Positions 34,873 to 43,710 of a DNA stretch of 64,000 nt are shown one piece after another; within the stretch, counting starts at the first letter, position 1, and the number at the start of each line of letters is the position of its first letter. The stretch spans positions 98,762 to 162,761 of the forward strand of contig JACCES010000011.1 of NCBI GenBank assembly GCA_013416455.1, read 5' to 3'. The position numbers and the translations under genes were made by a program. Source of the DNA: Alcaligenaceae bacterium. Its GTDB lineage: Bacteria > Pseudomonadota > Gammaproteobacteria > Burkholderiales > Burkholderiaceae_B. Below the pieces are notes generated by a model. It saw nothing but the letters and a program-made list of their open reading frames with translations, was not told the origin of the DNA and ran no database searches.

Positions 34873-35901
34873 TCAGGCCGCGGCGATGTCCTGGAACCTG
34901 GCGGCAACCGCCGGATGCACGTCGGGATTGATCATGCGCGGCGGCGTGCGCCCGGCGCAGACGTCGAGGATCTGCTGCGCCGAGATCGCGGCGATGTTCC
35001 GGCGGCCTTCGTGTGTGACACCGGCGGTATGGTAGGTGGACACCACGTTGGGGAGGGTGAGCAGCGGGTGGTCGTGCGGCGGCGGTTCGACGAGCCAGAC
35101 GTCCAGGCCGGCGCCGCCCAGGTGGCCGGCGGCCAGCGCCTCGTACAAGGCCGTTTCGTCGTGGATGCCGCCGCGCGCCGTGGAGATGAACACGGCGCCG
35201 CGCTTCATGGCCTGGAATTCTTCCGGCCCGAACATGCCGGTGGTTTCCTTGTTGCGGGGGCAGTGCAGGCTGATGAAGTCGCTGGCCGCCAGCAGTTCCT
35301 TCATCGAGACCGGCGTCGCACCCCGGGCGCGGATGGTGTCTGCGTCCACGTAGGGGTCGCAGGCCAGCACCTGCATCCCGAAAGCGGCGCCCAGGCGGGC
35401 CACCCGCGTGCCGATATGGCCGATGCCCACCAGCCCCAGCGTCTTGCCTGCAAGTTCATGGCCCATCAGGTCTTCGCGCGCCATGCCCGACGCCGTCTTG
35501 AGCAGGTGGTCGGATTCCACCACGCGGCAGGCCACGGACAGCATCAGCGCCAGGGTGTGCTCGGAGACTGAAACGGCATTGCCGCCCGCCTGGTTGACCA
35601 CCAGGATGCCGGCCTTGGTGCAGGCATCGACATCGACCGGGTCGTAGCCGGCGCCCGTGCTGGAAACCACTTTCAGGCGCGGGCAGCGGGCGATGAATTC
35701 GGGCGTGACCTGCCACTTCAGCGGGAGTTCGTCCTTGGCGGCCGGCACATGATAGATGTCGGTTTCGGCCATCATGGCCCAGTTTTTCTCGTCCGGGTCC
35801 GACAGCTTCATGACGGACAGTGTGACGCCGGCCTGTTTGCCGAGCATTTCATCGAAGCAGGGGTCGATCCAGCTGTCGAGACGGAGGATGTTGATGCTCA
35901 T
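34873..35901 (-). CDS. D-2-hydroxyacid dehydrogenase (SerA/hydroxypyruvate reductase type)
   Basis: A 342-residue NAD(P)-dependent enzyme. The Rossmann motif is GLVGIGHIGTRVA; catalytic residues are Arg in STARGG, Glu in WLVEPPP and His in TYHTAGVT. The His is usually in a Pro-His pair, here Tyr-His. It interconverts a D-2-hydroxyacid and its 2-oxo acid. It is followed 79 bases on by the FMN hydroxyacid dehydrogenase, and diverges from the Old Yellow Enzyme gene. Confidence 0.9.
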   Translation of the reverse strand: MSINILRLDSWIDPCFDEMLGKQAGVTLSVMKLSDPDEKNWAMMAETDIYHVPAAKDELPLKWQVTPEFIARCPRLKVVSSTGAGYDPVDVDACTKAGILVVNQAGGNAVSVSEHTLALMLSVACRVVESDHLLKTASGMAREDLMGHELAGKTLGLVGIGHIGTRVARLGAAFGMQVLACDPYVDADTIRARGATPVSMKELLAASDFISLHCPRNKETTGMFGPEEFQAMKRGAVFISTARGGIHDETALYEALAAGHLGGAGLDVWLVEPPPHDHPLLTLPNVVSTYHTAGVTHEGRRNIAAISAQQILDVCAGRTPPRMINPDVHPAVAARFQDIAAA

Positions 35902-36030
35902 TGTTTATGTTGTCCTTTCTTATAGGGTGTATTGTTTCAGTCAGACTATGACACAGCTTACACGCGAAGGGGGAACACGTTACCCTATGCGCTGCCTTCA
36001 TTTCATCATCATATTGAGCAGGAGACTGAC

Positions 36031-37140
36031 TTGTCCACGCCCGTGCTTTTCACCCCCCTGAGGATACGAAACACCGAGTTGGCCAACCGCATCGTCATTG
36101 CGCCCATGTGCCAGTATTCGGCTACCGACGGCTGCATGACGGATTGGCATGTCATGCATCTGGGCCAGCTGGCGCAATCGGGCGCCGCGCTGCTGACGGT
36201 CGAGGCCTCGGCGGTCGAACCCGAAGGCCGCATCACATATGGGGACGTCGGCCTCTACGATGATGCAACCGAATCCGCAATGGCACGTGTGCTGGAATCC
36301 GTCCGCCGCTGGTCTTCCATGCCGCTGGCCCTGCAGATCGCCCACGCCGGGCGCAAGGCCTCGTGCGAAGTGCCCTGGCGGGGCGGGGCGCAGCTGCCTC
36401 CGGGCCACAAAGATGGCTGGCAGACCCAGGGGCCATCGCCCATCGCCTTCGATCCCGCTACGGTTCCGCCCGTCGCGCTCGACAAACAGGGCCTGAAGCG
36501 GGTGCGCGATGCCTTCGCCGCTACGGCGAAACGGGCGGCCCGGCTTGGCTATGACGCCCTGCAGCTGCACGGCGCCCATGGCTACCTGCTGCATTCCTTT
36601 CTTTCGCCGCTGTCCAATCAGCGCAGTGACGAGTACGGCGGCAGCTTCGAGAACCGTGCGCGTTTCCCCCTGGAAGTGTTCGACGCCGTCAGGGAAGCCT
36701 TCCCGCAGGAACGGGCCGTCTCGATCCGCATTTCGGCAACCGACTGGGTCGAGGGCGGTTTCACGCTGGAAGAAGCCGTGGAATTCTCCCGCATGCTCGA
36801 AAAGCGCGGGGCGGATGCCATCAACGTGTCCTCCGGCGGCGGGCATCCCGATCAGAAGATCCCCGCGGTGCCGGGCTATCAGCTGCCGCATGCCAGGGCC
36901 ATCAAGGCGGCGGTCGGCATTCCCGTGGTCGCCGTCGGCCTGATCACTGAACCGGTCCATGCGGAATCCATCGTCGCCAACGGCGATGCCGACCTGATCG
37001 GGCTGGCCCGGACCGTGCTTTACGACCCGCGCTGGCCCTGGCACGCGGCGGCGCAGCTCGGCGGTCGCGTCGCCGTGGCGCCCCAGTATCTGCGCGGCGT
37101 TCCTTACCGCCACCGTGAAACGTTTTATCCGGCTTCTTAA
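36031..37140 (+). CDS. Old Yellow Enzyme family NADH:flavin oxidoreductase (YqjM/XenA type)
   Basis: A 369-residue FMN enzyme that reduces activated C=C bonds or nitro groups with NAD(P)H. PMCQYSA with its Cys is the marker of the thermophilic-like/YqjM class; QLHGAHGYLLHSFLSPLSNQR, RFPLEVFDAVR and INVSSGG follow, and the C-terminus binds FMN phosphate (IGLARTVLYDP). No ATG fits; TTG at 36031 has CAGGAGA six bases upstream. It overlaps the following hydrolase by 26 bases, so they are co-expressed. Confidence 0.9.
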   Translation: MSTPVLFTPLRIRNTELANRIVIAPMCQYSATDGCMTDWHVMHLGQLAQSGAALLTVEASAVEPEGRITYGDVGLYDDATESAMARVLESVRRWSSMPLALQIAHAGRKASCEVPWRGGAQLPPGHKDGWQTQGPSPIAFDPATVPPVALDKQGLKRVRDAFAATAKRAARLGYDALQLHGAHGYLLHSFLSPLSNQRSDEYGGSFENRARFPLEVFDAVREAFPQERAVSIRISATDWVEGGFTLEEAVEFSRMLEKRGADAINVSSGGGHPDQKIPAVPGYQLPHARAIKAAVGIPVVAVGLITEPVHAESIVANGDADLIGLARTVLYDPRWPWHAAAQLGGRVAVAPQYLRGVPYRHRETFYPAS

Positions 37141-38041
37141 GAGCGGGGGCGGGCGCTTGTTCCGCCGCCCCCGGCATCTGCTCGCCGCCGGCGTCGTGGG
37201 CGTCGCCGGCATGACCGGCTATACGCAGCTCGATGAATGGCAGCGCCAGCGCATCTTTTCGCCGGAAAACGAGAACCAGCGCTGGTGGCGGGAAGCGCCC
37301 GGGGGCACCGAAATCTTCGATCTGGTCCTGCCCAACGGGCATCTGGTGCGTACCTGGTATCTGCGCCATCCCATGCCCGATGCGCCAACCGTGCTCTATC
37401 TGCACGGTTCCCGCTGGAACCTGAACGGAAGCGTCTTCCGCATGGAGCACTGGGCGGACATGGGGTTTTCAGTGCTTGCCATCGATTACCGGGGTTTTGG
37501 CGAATCCACACAGCTGCTGCCATCCGAGAGCAGCGCCCAGCAGGATGCCTTGGCCGCCCTGGGCGAGCTGGAGCGCCGCCAGCCCGACCCCGCCCGCCGT
37601 TTCATCTATGGGCACAGCCTGGGCGGCGCCATCGCCATCGATCTGGCGGCCCGGGCCGACAGCCTGGCGGTGGCGGGCATCATCATCGAGTCCAGCTTTT
37701 CAAGCATCACCGACATGCTGGCCACGCTGCGCTGGGGCGACCTTCCGGGGGCGGGGCTGATCGTCACCCAGCGCTTCGCTTCCACGCGCAAGCTGGCATC
37801 CATCTCCAAGCCTCTGCTGATTATCCATGGCACGGGCGACCGCGTCGTGCCGCACACCATGAGCGATGCGCTTCACGATGCCGCCGTCAGCGCGCCCGAG
37901 GGCCTGAGGCGCCTGGTGAAGATCGAGGGCGCCTCGCATTCCGGCGCGGTGCGCACCCCCGAATACCGGGAAGCCGTGACACGCTTCGCGATGGATGCCC
38001 GGCGGCATTTCCGCGCGGCGGAGGCCGTGCCGGCACAGTAA
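37115..38041 (+). CDS. Alpha/beta hydrolase with N-terminal membrane anchor
   Basis: A 308-residue serine hydrolase. A basic N-terminus (KRFIRLLKSGGGRLFRRPR) precedes one hydrophobic helix (residues 21-36), suggesting inner-membrane attachment. The nucleophile is Ser in GHSLGG, the acid Asp in HGTGDRVVP and the His in EGASHSG; oxyanion region LYLHGSRWN. It resembles BEM46/YfhR-type hydrolases. The start is GTG at 37115 inside the Old Yellow Enzyme gene. Substrate unknown. Confidence 0.82.
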   Translation: MKRFIRLLKSGGGRLFRRPRHLLAAGVVGVAGMTGYTQLDEWQRQRIFSPENENQRWWREAPGGTEIFDLVLPNGHLVRTWYLRHPMPDAPTVLYLHGSRWNLNGSVFRMEHWADMGFSVLAIDYRGFGESTQLLPSESSAQQDALAALGELERRQPDPARRFIYGHSLGGAIAIDLAARADSLAVAGIIIESSFSSITDMLATLRWGDLPGAGLIVTQRFASTRKLASISKPLLIIHGTGDRVVPHTMSDALHDAAVSAPEGLRRLVKIEGASHSGAVRTPEYREAVTRFAMDARRHFRAAEAVPAQ

Positions 38042-38050
38042 CCGCGAGTG

Positions 38051-38097
38051 CGGCCTTCGTAGGCCGGATACGCCCGGCTTCGTTGCGCATATTCGCC
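38051..38097. repeat. Intergenic hairpin and repeat core
   Basis: Between convergent genes lies a 6-bp stem with TCGT loop (38051-38066) and then CTTCGTTGCGCATATTCGCC (38078-38097). The latter matches a core shared by the two MITE-like elements at 18855-18874 and 44796-44814 (about 16 of 20). It may be a degenerate relic of the same repeat family; the hairpin may act as a terminator. Confidence 0.4.
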
Positions 38098-38153
38098 GCG
38101 GCCCAGCCCGCCGCCATGGCGTCTTGCGCCCCGCCGCCCAGGTGCCCGCGTAG

Positions 38154-39203
38154 TCAAGGGGGAGGGGCTTTGGCGTTTACCGGCCCCAGGCTTTCACGCA
38201 GCAGCACCGAATGCGCCAGCGGCCTGGCGGGCGGCATGTCCCGGCCTTCGATAAGCGCCACGACACGTTCCGCCGCCAGCCGCCCTATCTCGTGAGCGGG
38301 CAGCCGTATCGTGGACAATGCCGGCTGCATGAATTCGCCTTCTTCGATATTGTCGAAACCAAGTATCGACACCTCCTGAGGCACGCGCACCCCCATTCTA
38401 CGGGCTTCGTAGAGGGCGCCGATGGCCTGGAGATCCGTGCCGAACAGGATGGCCGTGGGCCGGCGCTTTCCTGACCACAGCTGTCGGAAGGCATCGCGGC
38501 CGGCCTGATAGGACAGCGGCGTTTCGAGTATCCATTCGGCGGGCATGGCGAGCCCCTGTTCCGCCATGGCGGCCAGGACACCGTCGCGCCGGCCGCGCGC
38601 CCGCTCGTTGCGGGCCGTATGCCCGCCGCATACGGCGATGTCGCGGTGCCCGTATTCCAGCACGACGCGCGTCAGGTCGTACATGGACTGGAAGTTGGAA
38701 ATGCCGACGCAATGCGGATAGTCGGTTTCGTCGGTGGACCAGATCAGCACGTAGGGCAGGCCCCGCTGGCGCAGCAACGCGTAGATGTCGTCGCTATGGT
38801 CGGTGCCCACCATGATGAGCCCGTCCACGCCGCGTTCCAGCGTGGCCCGGATGATGGCGGGCTCGTCGCTGGTCTGGTATTCGGGGCTGGTGATCAGCAG
38901 CTGATAGCCCAGCCGCCACAGCGTCTGCTGCATGGAATGGGTGGAATGCGCAAAGATGGGGTTGTTGAGCGTCGGATAGAGCGCGGCAATGGTGTGGGTG
39001 CGGCGCGAGGCAAGCGCCCGCGCGGCGCCGTCCCGTATATAGCCCAATTGCACGACGGCGCGCTCGACCTTTTCGCGGGTGGCCGGCTTGACCTGTTCCG
39101 GCACCGACAGCACCCGCGAGGCGCTGCCCAGCGACACGCCCGCCAGGCGGGCGACGTCGGCCAGCGTGGGGCGGCGTTCGCGCGGCGGCGAGGGCGCGCT
39201 CAT
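38154..39203 (-). CDS. LacI family transcriptional regulator
   Basis: A 349-residue regulator. The DNA-binding headpiece is PTLADVARLAGVSLGSASRVLSVPEQVKPATREKVERAV with the hinge following; the periplasmic-binding-like effector domain is complete (HTIAALYPTLNNPIF, GVDGLIMVGT, PTAILFGTDLQAIGAL, SILGFDNIEEGEF). It diverges from an aldehyde dehydrogenase gene. Two LacI-type palindromes in the gap (39281-39294 and 39360-39371) are its probable operators, giving auto- and cross-regulation. Confidence 0.92.
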   Translation of the reverse strand: MSAPSPPRERRPTLADVARLAGVSLGSASRVLSVPEQVKPATREKVERAVVQLGYIRDGAARALASRRTHTIAALYPTLNNPIFAHSTHSMQQTLWRLGYQLLITSPEYQTSDEPAIIRATLERGVDGLIMVGTDHSDDIYALLRQRGLPYVLIWSTDETDYPHCVGISNFQSMYDLTRVVLEYGHRDIAVCGGHTARNERARGRRDGVLAAMAEQGLAMPAEWILETPLSYQAGRDAFRQLWSGKRRPTAILFGTDLQAIGALYEARRMGVRVPQEVSILGFDNIEEGEFMQPALSTIRLPAHEIGRLAAERVVALIEGRDMPPARPLAHSVLLRESLGPVNAKAPPP

Positions 39204-39280
39204 GGATGCGGGAAGGTGGCGCGCGCCGCCTTCGGCATGTTGACAGGCAATGGGTCAATGCTCATAATCAAACCCGAAAT

Positions 39281-39371
39281 TTGAAGCGCTTCAATTATGG
39301 ACGTCCGCATCGGGAAGGGCAAGCCGCCGGCCCGGCCTTTCACATATCGAAAGTAAGCATGAAGCGTTTCA
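39281..39371. promoter_or_regulatory. Pair of LacI-type operators
   Basis: TTGAAGCGCTTCAA at 39281-39294 is a perfect 14-base palindrome with the central CG typical of LacI-family sites; TGAAGCGTTTCA at 39360-39371 is a near copy, about 79 bases on. The second lies 30 bases before the aldehyde dehydrogenase ATG. Spacing of about 7.5 helical turns could allow looping. Confidence 0.75.
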
Positions 39372-39400
39372 GGAATATCCCCTCTAGGAACGGAGAACCC

Positions 39401-40852
39401 ATGCAGAACCTGAAACGTCCCGAGCTGTTGCGTCAGCAATGCTATATCAATGGCCAGTGGTGCGATGCCGACGGCGGCGCCACCATTGCCGTCACCAACC
39501 CCGCCAACGGCGCCGAACTGGGCACCATCCCGCGCATGGGCACGGCCGAGACCCGCCGCGCCATCGAGGCGGCCAACGCATCCTGGGGCGCATGGCGCGC
39601 CAAGACGGCCAAGGAACGCGCCGGCATCCTGCGCCGCTGGTACGAACTCATGCACGCGAACGTCGACGACCTCGCGCTGATCCTGACCCTGGAACAGGGC
39701 AAGCCGCTGGCCGAAGCCCGTGGCGAAATCGCCTATGCGGCTTCGTATATCGAGTGGTATGCGGAAGAAGGCAAGCGCGCCTATGGCGACACCATTCCCA
39801 CCAACTCGCCCGCTCACCGCGTCGTGGTGGTGAAAGAGCCGGTGGGCGTGTGCGCCGCCATCACTCCCTGGAACTTCCCCAGCGCCATGATCACCCGCAA
39901 GGCCGCCGCCGCCCTGGCTGCCGGCTGCCCCATGGTGGTCAAGCCCGCCACCCAGACGCCATACTCGGCGCTGGCGCTGGCCGTGCTGGCGGAAGAAGCC
40001 GGCGTGCCGGCCGGCGTATTCTCGGTCGTGACGGGTTCGGCTGCCGAAATCGGTGGCGAAATGACCGGCAATCCGCTGGTGCGCAAGCTCAGCTTCACCG
40101 GCTCCACCGAGATCGGCCGCCTGCTCATGGCCCAGGGCGCATCGTCCATCAAGAAGATGTCCATGGAACTGGGCGGCAACGCGCCCTTCATCGTGTTCGA
40201 CGACGCCGATCTCGATGCCGCCGTCGCGGGCGCCATCATCAGCAAGTATCGCAACAGCGGCCAGACCTGCGTGTGCGCCAACCGCATCTACGTCCATGCC
40301 GCGGTATACGATGCCTTCGCTGAAAAATTCGTCGCCGAGGTCGGCAAGATGAAGCTGGGCAACGGCATGGAAGACGGCGTGACCCTCGGCCCGCTGATCG
40401 ACATGGCGGCTGTGGAAAAGGTTCAGGAACACATCGAAGATGCCATCTCCAAGGGTGGCCGTGTACTGACCGGCGGCAAGCAGCCCGCGTTGGGCCATTC
40501 CTTCTTCGAACCCACCATCGTGGCCGACGTCACGCCGCAAATGAAGGTGGCGAAGGAAGAAACCTTCGGGCCTCTGGCACCCTTGTTCCGTTTCAGCAGC
40601 GACGAAGAAGTGGTCGCCATGGCCAACGATACCGAATTCGGCCTGGCCGCCTATTTCTACAGCCGCGACATCGGCCGCGTGTGGCGGGTCGCGGAAGCGC
40701 TGGAATACGGCATGGTCGGCATCAACACCGGCCTCATTTCCAACGAGGCCGCGCCTTTCGGCGGCGTCAAGCAGTCTGGCGTGGGCCGTGAAGGCTCCTA
40801 CTACGGTCTGGACGACTACATGGTGGTCAAGTACCTCTGCATGGGCCTGTAA
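39401..40852 (+). CDS. gabD: NAD(P)-dependent succinate-semialdehyde-type dehydrogenase
   Basis: A 483-residue aldehyde dehydrogenase. Motifs: ITPWNFPSAMITRKAAAALAAG, SFTGSTEIG, catalytic Glu in SMELGGNAPF and catalytic Cys in NSGQTCVCANRIYV; C-terminal FGGVKQSGVGREGS. The ELGGNAPFIVFDDADLD stretch, length and VCANR are typical of succinate/glutarate-semialdehyde dehydrogenases. The ATG at 39401 has GGAG upstream; the longer frame would run through both operators. Controlled by the divergent LacI regulator; a Bug receptor follows. The real aldehyde may differ. Confidence 0.88.
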   Translation: MQNLKRPELLRQQCYINGQWCDADGGATIAVTNPANGAELGTIPRMGTAETRRAIEAANASWGAWRAKTAKERAGILRRWYELMHANVDDLALILTLEQGKPLAEARGEIAYAASYIEWYAEEGKRAYGDTIPTNSPAHRVVVVKEPVGVCAAITPWNFPSAMITRKAAAALAAGCPMVVKPATQTPYSALALAVLAEEAGVPAGVFSVVTGSAAEIGGEMTGNPLVRKLSFTGSTEIGRLLMAQGASSIKKMSMELGGNAPFIVFDDADLDAAVAGAIISKYRNSGQTCVCANRIYVHAAVYDAFAEKFVAEVGKMKLGNGMEDGVTLGPLIDMAAVEKVQEHIEDAISKGGRVLTGGKQPALGHSFFEPTIVADVTPQMKVAKEETFGPLAPLFRFSSDEEVVAMANDTEFGLAAYFYSRDIGRVWRVAEALEYGMVGINTGLISNEAAPFGGVKQSGVGREGSYYGLDDYMVVKYLCMGL

Positions 40853-41235
40853 TCGCGGGTTCCAGCCCGCCAGTGTGCCGCTGGGGGGCGTACCCGCGCT
40901 TTTCGAATGCAGCCCGCGCCTCCTGCGTGGGCGGTGTCACGGCCCCCGCGCAAGCCCCGTTTTTCACGGCGAGGTCGAGCGGGGCCATATCAATGCGGCG
41001 ACCCAGGCGCGCCCCTGCATTGTGCGAAGAAGCCCGAGGCCATGGGCCCGAGTTCTTCATGGCGGCGGCAAGGCCGAGAGGCTTCAGCCGCCCATGCCGG
41101 AATCCCCCCGTTTGTAAAATTTTGCGATAATGCGTCTCTGCCGAGGTCGCCGTATTCTGCGGTGCACCGCCGCGTGCGGCCCGCTTTGCACGTCGCGCCG
41201 TTCGTGTTCGTACCATTTCCCTGGAGGGGGGCACC
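40853..41235. promoter_or_regulatory. 383-base gap before a Bug receptor gene
   Basis: No convincing gene, tRNA or repeat is seen between the aldehyde dehydrogenase and the Bug receptor. The last part (from about 41110) turns AT-richer (TTGTAAAATTTTGCGATAAT) and probably carries the promoter of the receptor gene, which has its own GGAGGGG site at 41222-41228. Confidence 0.35.
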
Positions 41236-42213
41236 ATGAAATCTTCTATCATTCGTAAACTGGCCGCGCTTGCCGCCGCGGCCACGCTGTGTGCGCCCGT
41301 CATGGCGCAGGAAGGCAGCCCGACTCGCATCATCGTACCGTTCGCGGCGGGTGGCCCCATCGACGTGACGGCCCGTGTGCTTGCGGATCTGGTGCAAGAA
41401 GATCTGGGCACGGTCATCATCGACAACCGCCCGGGTGCCGGCGGCAATATCGGTTCCGCCGTGGTCGCCAAATCGGCGCCCGACGGCAAGACCCTGGGTG
41501 TGGCCACTCTGGCGTCGCACGCGGTCAACCCCTGGCTCTACAAGAAGATGCCTTTTGACGCCGGCAAGGACTTCGAGCCCGTCACGCTCATGGTGTATGT
41601 CCCCAACGTGCTGGTCATGAACGCGGACAAGGCCAAGGAACTGAACATCGACTCTGTCGAAGACCTGATTGCCTATGGCAAGGCCAACCCCAACATCCTC
41701 AATTATGGTTCCGGCGGCAACGGCAGCGGCGGCCATCTGGCGGGCGAACTGTTCCGCGGCCAGGCCGGCATCGATGTCGTGCATGTTCCCTACAATGGCG
41801 GCGCGCCGGCCCAGCTTGCCCTGCTGGCCGGTGATGTGCATTTCACCTTCGACAACCTGGCCACGGCGGCGCCCAACATCCGCGGCGGCAAGCTGAAGGC
41901 GCTGGCCGTCACCACCGACGAGCGCAGCAAGGAACTGCCCGATCTGCCCACCATGAAGGAAGCGGGCCTGCAGGATTTCTCGGTGGCCACCTGGTGGGGG
42001 CTGGTCGTGCCCGCCGGTACGCCCGCGGAAACCATCGAAAAGCTGAATGCCGCTTTCGTCAAGGCCATGAAGGATCCCAAAGCCCAGGAACGCTTCCAGA
42101 CGCTGCTGGTCGAAGCCGTTCCCACGTCGCCCGAAGAATTCGGCAAGCTCATGACCGAAGAGCGCGCCCGCTACAAGGATATCGTGGCCGCGGCCGGCGC
42201 CCAGGTCGATTGA
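41236..42213 (+). CDS. Bug/TctC-family periplasmic receptor 3
   Basis: A 325-residue Bug receptor with signal peptide to about PVMAQ (residue 25), then IIVPFAAGGPIDVTARVLAD, IIDNRPGAGGNIGSAVVAK and VVHVPYNGGAPAQLALLAGDV. The C-terminal lobe ends LPDLPTMKEAGLQDFSVATWW, typical of the family. It lies behind the aldehyde dehydrogenase in the same direction but with its own leader, so it may be controlled separately. No cognate permease nearby. Confidence 0.92.
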   Translation: MKSSIIRKLAALAAAATLCAPVMAQEGSPTRIIVPFAAGGPIDVTARVLADLVQEDLGTVIIDNRPGAGGNIGSAVVAKSAPDGKTLGVATLASHAVNPWLYKKMPFDAGKDFEPVTLMVYVPNVLVMNADKAKELNIDSVEDLIAYGKANPNILNYGSGGNGSGGHLAGELFRGQAGIDVVHVPYNGGAPAQLALLAGDVHFTFDNLATAAPNIRGGKLKALAVTTDERSKELPDLPTMKEAGLQDFSVATWWGLVVPAGTPAETIEKLNAAFVKAMKDPKAQERFQTLLVEAVPTSPEEFGKLMTEERARYKDIVAAAGAQVD

Positions 42214-42270
42214 TTGCGGGTCTGCGCAGTGGACAGCAAGCCGCGGGCTTGCTGAACCTGCCCGGGCGGT

Positions 42271-43010
42271 TCACGGGTTTTCGAATACCAGTTCAATTCG
42301 TTCGGCATCCAGCACATTGAGCGCCCATTGCCGCAAAGACTCGACGTCGGCCTGGGCGATGCGGGCGGCGGCCCAATCGGGGATGGAACCGAATTTGCGC
42401 TGGAGCTGGGTTTCCAGCAACGTGCTGGCGCCTTCGAGCTTGCCTTCTTTCAGGCCGGCGGCCTTTTCGCGGCGCAGGAGCACGCGATCCGCGCTGGTGA
42501 GTTGTTGCATCATGACGGAATCCTCCTGCTCCAGGGTTTCGATGAACTGGTCTTCCAGTGGTTCGGGCAGCAACAGCAGGCCGTCCAGGATACGGAGCAG
42601 CATCTTGCGGGTGGCTTCATCATAGTTCCACTGTTTGAACGAGCGCGCCAGCCGCAGCTTACTGACCAGGCGCGTGGCATCTGGCGCAGTGGCGCGGTAT
42701 TCGAGCTGTGCCAGCACCACCACGACAAATGGGTTGGTGGGAGCCATCGCTTTCAATTTTGCCATACGGTGGCGCCATTGGGCGAGGTTCACGACCGGGA
42801 AGGAAAAGACTAGCTTGTCACCGAAACCGCCGTGCCGAAAGGTTTCGGTGTCGGGACCCTCTTCACGATCCAGCAGGATCGCGCAAGACAGGATGGCCGG
42901 ATGTGCGGCCAGAACAGTGCCAGGCACTCGGGCAGCCAAAGCTGCAGGGCTTCTTTCCAGAGGCCGTCGAAGTGGGGAACGAAAGGCGTAGCAGCGGCGG
43001 TTGATAGCGG
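42271..43010 (-). pseudogene. Broken Rpn/PD-(D/E)XK nuclease-like gene (DUF4351 tail)
   Basis: The 3' part reads as 222 continuous residues with FPVVNLAQWRHRMAKL, PFVVVVLAQLEYRAT and a tail (REKAAGLKEGKLEGASTLLE, then RKFGSIPDWAAARIAQAD) typical of Rpn-family proteins with a C-terminal DUF4351 region. The expected N-terminus (FDGLWKEALQLWLPECLALF) is in a different frame upstream, joined near 42899, and the nuclease core that should carry the Asp and Glu-x-Gln residues is missing. So it has a frame break plus deletion. Its tail resembles that of the intact gene at 61001. Confidence 0.7.
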
Positions 43011-43242
43011 CAAGGCGGCATCTGAAAAGAAGATCGAACGTTCATGATGACGTGGCACAGTTGTATCCGCTATCCGGAAAGGCCGAGGGGGATGCAAGTG
43101 TCCAATACGGTCCAAGTACATCTTGACCATGCGCCCAGGCGCAAAAGCCTCGCCTCTTCAGGGCCAGGTCAGGCGAGCAATGTCGATGTGGCGGCCAGGC
43201 GCCCTGCGGCGTGACGGCCGCTCCCGTGGTAAAACTTCGCCG

Positions 43243-43653
43243 ATGGCCGATTCACGGCCGGCTCATACCATGATCCGCCAAGTATTCTTCTTCGCCGTGG
43301 CCGGCGTCATCGGCCTGATTGTCGACGTAGCCGTGCTATATGCGTTGCGCGATGCGATCGGCCCGTTCTACGGGCGGGCGGTTTCCTTTTTCGCCGCCGT
43401 GGTCGCCACCTGGCTGGTGAACCGCTCGTTCACCTTCCGGGGCCATCGCTCGGGCCTGTCCCGCAAAGGGGAATTCACCGCTTATTTCACTTTGATGCTG
43501 GTGGGCGGCGCAGTCAATTATGGTGCCTACTCGGCCCTGGTGCTGGCTTCCGACCTGGTGCGCGAGCACCTGTTCCTGGGTGTCGCCGCCGGCAGCCTGG
43601 TAGGCATGGCCGTCAACTTCCTGACCTCGCGCTACCTGCTGTTCCGCCGGTGA
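43243..43653 (+). CDS. GtrA-family membrane protein
   Basis: A 136-residue protein with four transmembrane helices and the GtrA pattern: FFFAVAGVIGLIVDVAVLYAL, FFAAVVATWLVNRSFTF, GGAVNYGAYSALVL and a basic C-terminus (NFLTSRYLLFRR). Members help flip or handle polyprenyl-phosphate-linked sugars. MADSRP at 43243 is used; MIRQVF a few codons later is equally possible. It is convergent with a polyprenyl-phosphate glycosyltransferase gene, the common partner of GtrA, which supports the role. Confidence 0.85.
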   Translation: MADSRPAHTMIRQVFFFAVAGVIGLIVDVAVLYALRDAIGPFYGRAVSFFAAVVATWLVNRSFTFRGHRSGLSRKGEFTAYFTLMLVGGAVNYGAYSALVLASDLVREHLFLGVAAGSLVGMAVNFLTSRYLLFRR

Positions 43654-43710
43654 GGGGGGCTTTGATGCCGACCAGGCTGCCCGCCGATGCGTCACGTCGG
43701 CCCGCCGGCT

